From NCBI GenBank assembly GCA_026008535.1, contig BRKX01000004.1, positions 31,066,501 through 31,130,500 on the forward strand: a DNA stretch of 64,000 bases. The letters are read 5' to 3'. The notes beneath the pieces were generated by a model. It was not told where the DNA came from. It did no database searches and saw only the letters and a list, made by a program, of their open reading frames with translations. The stretch comes from Perilla frutescens (taxonomy: Eukaryota; Streptophyta; Magnoliopsida; Lamiales; Lamiaceae). The position numbers were made by a program, and so were the translations under genes. Of the stretch, positions 59,047 through 64,000 are shown in pieces (position 1 is the stretch's first letter; every line of letters begins with the position of its first letter).

Positions 59047-62036
59047 TGTAACACCCCATATTTTCAGATAATATTTAGAGAATTCTTAAGAGTAATTAAG
59101 TAGTTAAAGGAGAAATTTAAATAAGGTTTAAGTGAAGTCAGATGTCAGTCACGACTTTAGGGGTCAGTTTTCGTGAAAATTATCTTTTTAGAAATTTTGA
59201 TCTTAACTTTGTTATGGCCAATTTTGGTTTTGTTAGAAAGGTATTAACTCAAGGAGTGTGTCGGTGTTCCCGGAATTTTATTCTAAAGTCATTTGAGGTT
59301 CCGGTGATGAAAAACGTATTTAAAGGATTAATGAATAGTAACTTTTGCGTGCGTTCGTGATTTAGAAAATTTATGAAATTTTTCTCATTAATCTGAGTAT
59401 TGTTTCGTCAGGCCCTTATTATGGGAAATGACTCAAGAAATCCATTCGCGTTCACGGATTTCCATTCTGAGGTCAATCAAATGCTCGGGAGCAAAATCTG
59501 TCAGTCTAATTGAATAGTAAAAAGTAATTCTGAAAAAGGAATCTTGGCTCATCTTTCTTCTGATGACCTCTTCTTTATCTCAAGTCAGGTTGGTTCACTA
59601 GTACTCGAGCTAATGAGTCTCCCGGTATATTTGGATTTCATGTTTGAGGTCATTTGAACCTCGACATCGAATAAAGCAGCTTTTAACCGAACTGGGGGTA
59701 ACTTTTGCAGTGTTCTTGCACTGAAGTGGCTTCCAAGCTTTTTCTATAAATAGGACTTCACCCCCATTCACACATTTTAAACCCAAAATCCATTTATTTA
59801 TCAAAGTAGAGAGTGGGAAAAGTTGAGAGCTTGAAAGAGTTGAAGTTCTAGTCGAGCGAAGAACATTCTTTGTGAGTGTTCCTTCGAGACAATAAGTGGA
59901 GTGGCATAGAAGGGATGCAGTGAGGAAAGGTGCTAGGGGCATTATCGGGTTGTAGCAGGCGGCTCTTCCGCCATTGTGACTCGACAAGACGCAGAGCTAG
60001 CCACCTTCCTTCGACGTACTCGATTCCGTCCATTCTTGTTCATCGGTCTCAAACCTTATTTCTTTCATGTCTTTTAAATTCCACATTTTATTTCTGTTCA
60101 TTGCTTTCTTCATGTTCTTCGTAGTTATTATCATTATTTCGTTAAATTCCGTCTAAGTTAGTATTTCGATTCTTGTCGTTATATTTCCAAGTTAATAGTA
60201 TGCATCTTGTTATAATGTCAATTTACATTGGCTAAGCATGCTCATTTTATTTTCGAAGTGTTCTTTGTGTTCTTCATGATCTTCAAAGTGTTCTTCATGT
60301 TCATCGAAGAAACCCAGGAGTTCCGGGCGGAACCCAGGTCCGTCGGCACGGGGTACCCATCGCGTGCTGGGGTACCTCTTCGGCCAAAGCACCCCGCTGG
60401 CATGGGGAACTCGTGTCCCGCTAGCGTGGGGCACCCCGCCGGCATGGGGCGTGTTGTGTGTTGGACGTCGGCGCTGGCCTTTCCGCCGGTGCTGGTGTCC
60501 CCTTTTTTCCAATTTCATTTCAGATGTTTTCAAAGGGTTTTTTCCAAGCTTTAATCTTCATATTTTACTATGTCGTGCAATCTGTATTAGATGGTGTTAA
60601 GGATAGGTGGTTTAGAAGTTGTTCGATTTCATGTTAGATGTCGTAATCTCGAAATAGGCTGCTAATTCGATGATTCAACTTTTGTAGGAGGAAATGAGGC
60701 CTGTGGAAATTCGGAGAAGGATCATCAATTCGTTGCTTCATCTTCTACTCAGTAGTCGAGGTGGGTAAATCTATACTCATCTAAACTTTGAGCTAATAAG
60801 CTCTAGAAGCATGTTAGGGCAAATGAGATATCCAATAAAATATTTTGCTCTGCCTGATTGATCCTTATATAAGGAAGGAAGGAAAGGAAGATATTACGTG
60901 TTCATAGAGCTCTCGAGCATGTTTAGATATGCTAGGAATATTTAAGTGTTGTTTATGCTTAACATGAGATATTTAGAATTGCCTTTAGTTGCAATATGTG
61001 TTTATATGCATTCATTTCCTTATATTTGAATGTTGATATTTTGCTAAGGCTTATATAGTTAAAGATTGCCGTCTAGGGTAGTGATAAATCCCTTATAGGC
61101 TGAGATCATGTTATATTAAAGGATTAGCCCCTAAACGTTGCTCTAGGTTTGGTTGCTAGCAAGGTTAAGGATGGAAGGAATTTAACATTTTACTTAAGCA
61201 GGATTTGAGCTCAGAAGACTTGTGATCTTTGATCATTAGGTGAGTCACTGCTGGGTTTATCCATCGTAAACTCATGAGGATATTTGATGTAACCCCTCTT
61301 GTATCCTAAGTCATGCCTAAGGGTGCAGTTAACATCAGGTTTGAGCCAGGTTGGGCCCAAAAGAAAAGAAAAGGTTTGACGGATATGGAGATGGCTTTTG
61401 CATTTTGCTCTCCATATATCGTCAGTTAATTATTGGATATTTCTGAAGTTTATTAAAGTGTTTTTGTTAAAAACTACTGAGTACATTAGTGCTCATGCCC
61501 TCTCTTTTTTAAATGTTTTCAGGTTGAGATGCTGAGGATGTTGGTGGTTGTGGATGTGGGTTGGCTGCCAAGATGTTTTGTTATAGTATAAGTTTCTTTT
61601 TGAAATCCCATTATGTTTCTGCCACTCTGAAATACTCTTTTATTATTCCTAAGTCTTATTATGTTTACCAAGATTCTATGAATATTCCCCAGACAAGATT
61701 ATCTATACATTGAATGATGCATATTAAGTTCTATTCTTGTTTCTCGAGTATGTTTTTTTGTTCTGCCTATGAAGAGGCCTAAGCATGTTAGTTCTGTTTC
61801 ATTGCTTTGTCCTATAAATGGGTCATTACTTGTTGATTTCTGATTAGATTAGCCTTCGTTGTTTTATTGAATTTTGCTAAGTATGACTCTTTTATAATCA
61901 AGTTATTTTAAGAATCATTACTTGTCATCTCTTTTTTTTTGTAATCCCGTTTCGTTAATGTTCCATTTTTGTATTAATCCCTTAATAACACCCCGTCCCC
62001 ATTCATTAATCCCCCTCTCAGGACCGGGCTGTTACA
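59047..62036 (+). mobile_element. Chromovirus 3' LTR, 2990 bp
   Basis: Starts TGTAACACCCCATATTTTC and ends GACCGGGCTGTTACA. Uninterrupted copy of the 5' LTR. TATAAATA at 59745-59752. It has a GC-rich patch near 60320-60500, matching that in the 5' LTR. Confidence 0.93.
59745..59752 (+). promoter_or_regulatory. TATA box, chromovirus 3' LTR
   Basis: TATAAATAGGACTTCA, 698 bases from the LTR start. Confidence 0.6.
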
Positions 62037-62693
62037 AACCTAAAGAAGAATCATCAGCTCGTTGCTTCATCTTCTGCTTAGTAATCGAGGTGGTTAAATC
62101 TATACTCATATAAAGTTTGAGCTAATAAGCTCTAGAAGCATGTTAGGACAAATAAGATATCTAAAAATATTTTGGTCTGCCTAATTGATCTCTGTGCAAA
62201 GGAAGGAAGGAAAGAAAGTTATTATATGATAGTTGAGCTCTCAGGCATGTTAGAATTGTTTAAGTATGAGTTATGCTTAGCATGAGATTATGAAGATTGC
62301 CTATTTGTTGCAATTAGAATTTATTTGTGATTACGATCTTGTATCCGAAAGGATGATATTTTGATAAGTTGATATAGTTGAGCATTACCTTCTAGGGTAG
62401 TGATAAATTCCTTATAGGCCGAGATCATGCTGAATTAAAGGATTAGACCTTGACGTTTGCTCTAGGCTTGGTATTGCTAGCAAAGTTAAGAAATGAAGGA
62501 TATATCTTTTGATTTAAGCAGGACTTGAGCTCAGGAATCATGATCTTTGATCATTAAGAGAGTCACTGCTGGGTTAATCCCTCACAAACTCATAAGGATA
62601 TTTAAGGTAACCCCTCTTGTGTCCTAAGGCATGCTTAAGGGTGTAGTTGACATCAGGTTCGAGCTAGGATGGCCCAAAAGAAAAGAAAAAGGT
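62037..62693 (+). mobile_element. Older chromovirus LTR, right part, truncated
   Basis: From AAAGAAGAATCATCAGC the text follows the LTR middle (compare 60712 on: GTTGCTTCATCTTCT, TCTAGAAGCATGTTAGG, GACATCAGGTT) with clear divergence. It picks up where 42473 stopped. It ends at about 62693, where copia LTR text begins, so the LTR's last third is lost. Confidence 0.85.
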
Positions 62694-63243
62694 GTAAGGT
62701 CTCCTTAGACCTTAAAATCATTTATGAAAGCAGGTTATGATCATGGTTTGTGAGAAGCTCTGAATCTTGCATCTAGTGTCATCTCTGAAATCCAAGACAT
62801 CTTCCCATACATCTGCCTAGCGTCCCAATCAGCTGGAGACTTTCATTCCAGTTGTGTTTGTAGGTTAGATAGTCAACTTTGAGAAGTCTAGGATTTAGAG
62901 TGACTTGTTGTAATCTATCTATGTGTTTAGATAGATTTGTTTTGAGTGATTATTCGAGTGATTGAAGCTAGGATAGTCCTCTGTATGTTTTATGCAGTGT
63001 TGTCAAGGGAGTAAACCGAGATAACATCAGCATTATTTTTGTTTATCACTTATGTTAGTGAATTTCGCCTTGAGGTAATCACACACCGTAAGGAGTGTGA
63101 TTTAAAATTTATTTTGTGCAAAGTTCTGTTTATGTTTCCGCTGCATGTTGAAGGCAATGTGGTAATATTAGATTCAACATTTCATTAAACTTTGCAATTT
63201 ACATCCGTAATTCACATTGTTTCAGACAACAAATTCTATCACA
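62694..63243 (+). mobile_element. Copia-type LTR fragment, same family as 3874-4859
   Basis: The 3' half matches the LTR at 3874-4859: GTTGTGTTTGTAG, GTGTTGTCAAGG, AACCGAGATAACATCAGCAT and GAGTGTGATTTAAAA. It ends ATTCTATCACA. No PBS follows, so this is a solo or truncated LTR. The left boundary is approximate. Confidence 0.6.
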
Positions 63244-63246
63244 TTA

Positions 63247-64000
63247 TGTTGGGGTTTTTTTGAATTGTACCCCACAGGATCTATTTGGATGCCATTAATT
63301 CTAAGTTCATGTAAATCATAATTTTATGTGTGACATTAATTATCATATGTTGAATAAACATGCAAGTTTCAATTTCGAATCTATTGCAGCGGAAGAAAAT
63401 AAAATCTATCGAAACGGTACTTACAAACATTGTAGGGTTGCTCATGGGATTAAAGGTCTAATCTCGTTGTTGATGGAGAACACACAATCTTTTTTAATCA
63501 TCATGGTGTTCGAAATCTTCATAGCTCCATTCTTGATCTTCTGTTGTATTTCGGGACCTTGTTTAGATGCAGGATGAGCTGCAGACTACTAAACGGTTGT
63601 GGAAAACCTAGGGAATCAAGAGAGCATGTAAGAGGGCTGTATTGTAGTGTTAATTTCGTGCCCGCCTTCTAATTAATAGAGAGAGAGATGAAATTTAGCT
63701 CCCCATGCCCTAATGGTTTTGGCTTCTCCACTTGTTCCATTCCCTAGTCCACTTAGGTCATATTGGGCTACAATAGGGATCTAGAAGAATATTAAATTAG
63801 TCTACTAATTTATTTAATTTCTAATATCCATAACATGGATATAAATAAATAAATTAAGTATTATTTTTATTCCACTAAAGAAATAATACTAACTTATCAA
63901 TTTAATACATATTTGTGAATATGCTTTCTCCTTTAGCTTAGTCATTCCCCATGTTTAAGATATAATGCCCATTAATTAATTATGCAAGCTTCTGACAGCT
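63247..64000 (-). mobile_element. Copia LTR, same family as the tandem array, runs off the window
   Basis: Homologous to 27470-28090 (AGCGGAAG, AAAGGTCTAATCTCGTTG, CTTCTGTTGTATTTCGGGAC, GGGATCTAGAAGAATATTAA, GAATATGCTTTCTCCTTTAG). The plus-strand left edge TGTTGGGG at 63247 would be the CCCCAACA end of a minus-strand LTR, but this edge is only a guess because the other copy is cut there. Confidence 0.65.

Larger units (their letters stand above)
42474..62036 (+). mobile_element. Ty3/gypsy chromovirus (Tekay/Del-like), full length but interrupted
   Basis: LTR-PBS-extra frame-gag-protease-RT-RNase H-integrase-chromodomain-PPT-LTR, all on the plus strand. Flanks AACCC (42469-42473) and AACCT (62037-62041) are a 5-bp target duplication with one change. 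Three solo LTRs interrupt it; without them and their duplications it is about 12.15 kb. The C-terminal chromodomain and the TGTAACACCCC...TTACA LTR ends place it among chromoviruses. By eye, one 200-bp stretch of the two LTRs (44160 versus 60720) differs at roughly 7 percent of sites, so the insertion is not recent. Confidence 0.92.

Overview
The window looks like repeat-dense intergenic DNA from a flowering plant, most likely a eudicot. It is AT-rich and almost entirely made of plant transposable elements: Ty1/copia and Ty3/gypsy LTR retrotransposons (Tekay/Del-like chromovirus and Athila-like), Helitrons, a TRIM, a SINE, a Stowaway MITE and a MULE-type MITE. I found no intact host protein gene, no rRNA or tRNA gene and no CRISPR array. 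All coding sequence I recognise is decayed transposon coding sequence. The species cannot be named from the sequence alone.

Layout. 1-2.9 kb: 3' half of a copia element (integrase end, RT, RNase H, PPT, LTR). 2.9-9.4 kb: AT-rich DNA with a copia LTR (3874-4859) and a minus-strand LTR (4997-6346). 9.4-18.8 kb: two Helitron 3' ends (CTAG|T with terminal hairpin). The first abuts a Helitron-type 5' end at 11047/11048. The interval also holds a Stowaway MITE, a SINE with 14-bp target duplications and an exon-like segment. 18.9-23.4 kb: 3' end of an Athila-like element, with its LTR split by an inverted TRIM composite. 24.0-27.4 kb: two Helitrons on the minus strand joined head to tail, the larger carrying a MULE MITE. 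27.4-39.2 kb: three head-to-tail copies of a partial copia unit on the minus strand. The first unit's LTR is split by an Athila solo LTR with a perfect 5-bp target duplication. 39.2-40.6 kb: an Athila ORF1 pseudogene joined abruptly to the copia array.

40.6-62.7 kb is a nested stack. An old chromovirus LTR (40605-42473, resuming 62037-62693) is split by a 19.6-kb element of the same family (42474-62036). That element was itself hit by three solo LTRs (45317-49103, 54372-55723, 56290-58547), each with 5-bp target duplications. Without them it is about 12.2 kb: LTR, PBS, an unrecognised extra reading frame, gag, protease, RT, RNase H, integrase, chromodomain, PPT, LTR. The window ends with two more copia LTR pieces.

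The parts most worth a second look are the extra reading frame upstream of gag (49815-50609), the head-to-tail Helitron junctions, the copia triplication with identical internal junctions, and the pattern of nonsense codons in the chromovirus, which nearly all look like C-to-T or G-to-A changes. I found no convincing undescribed functional system.
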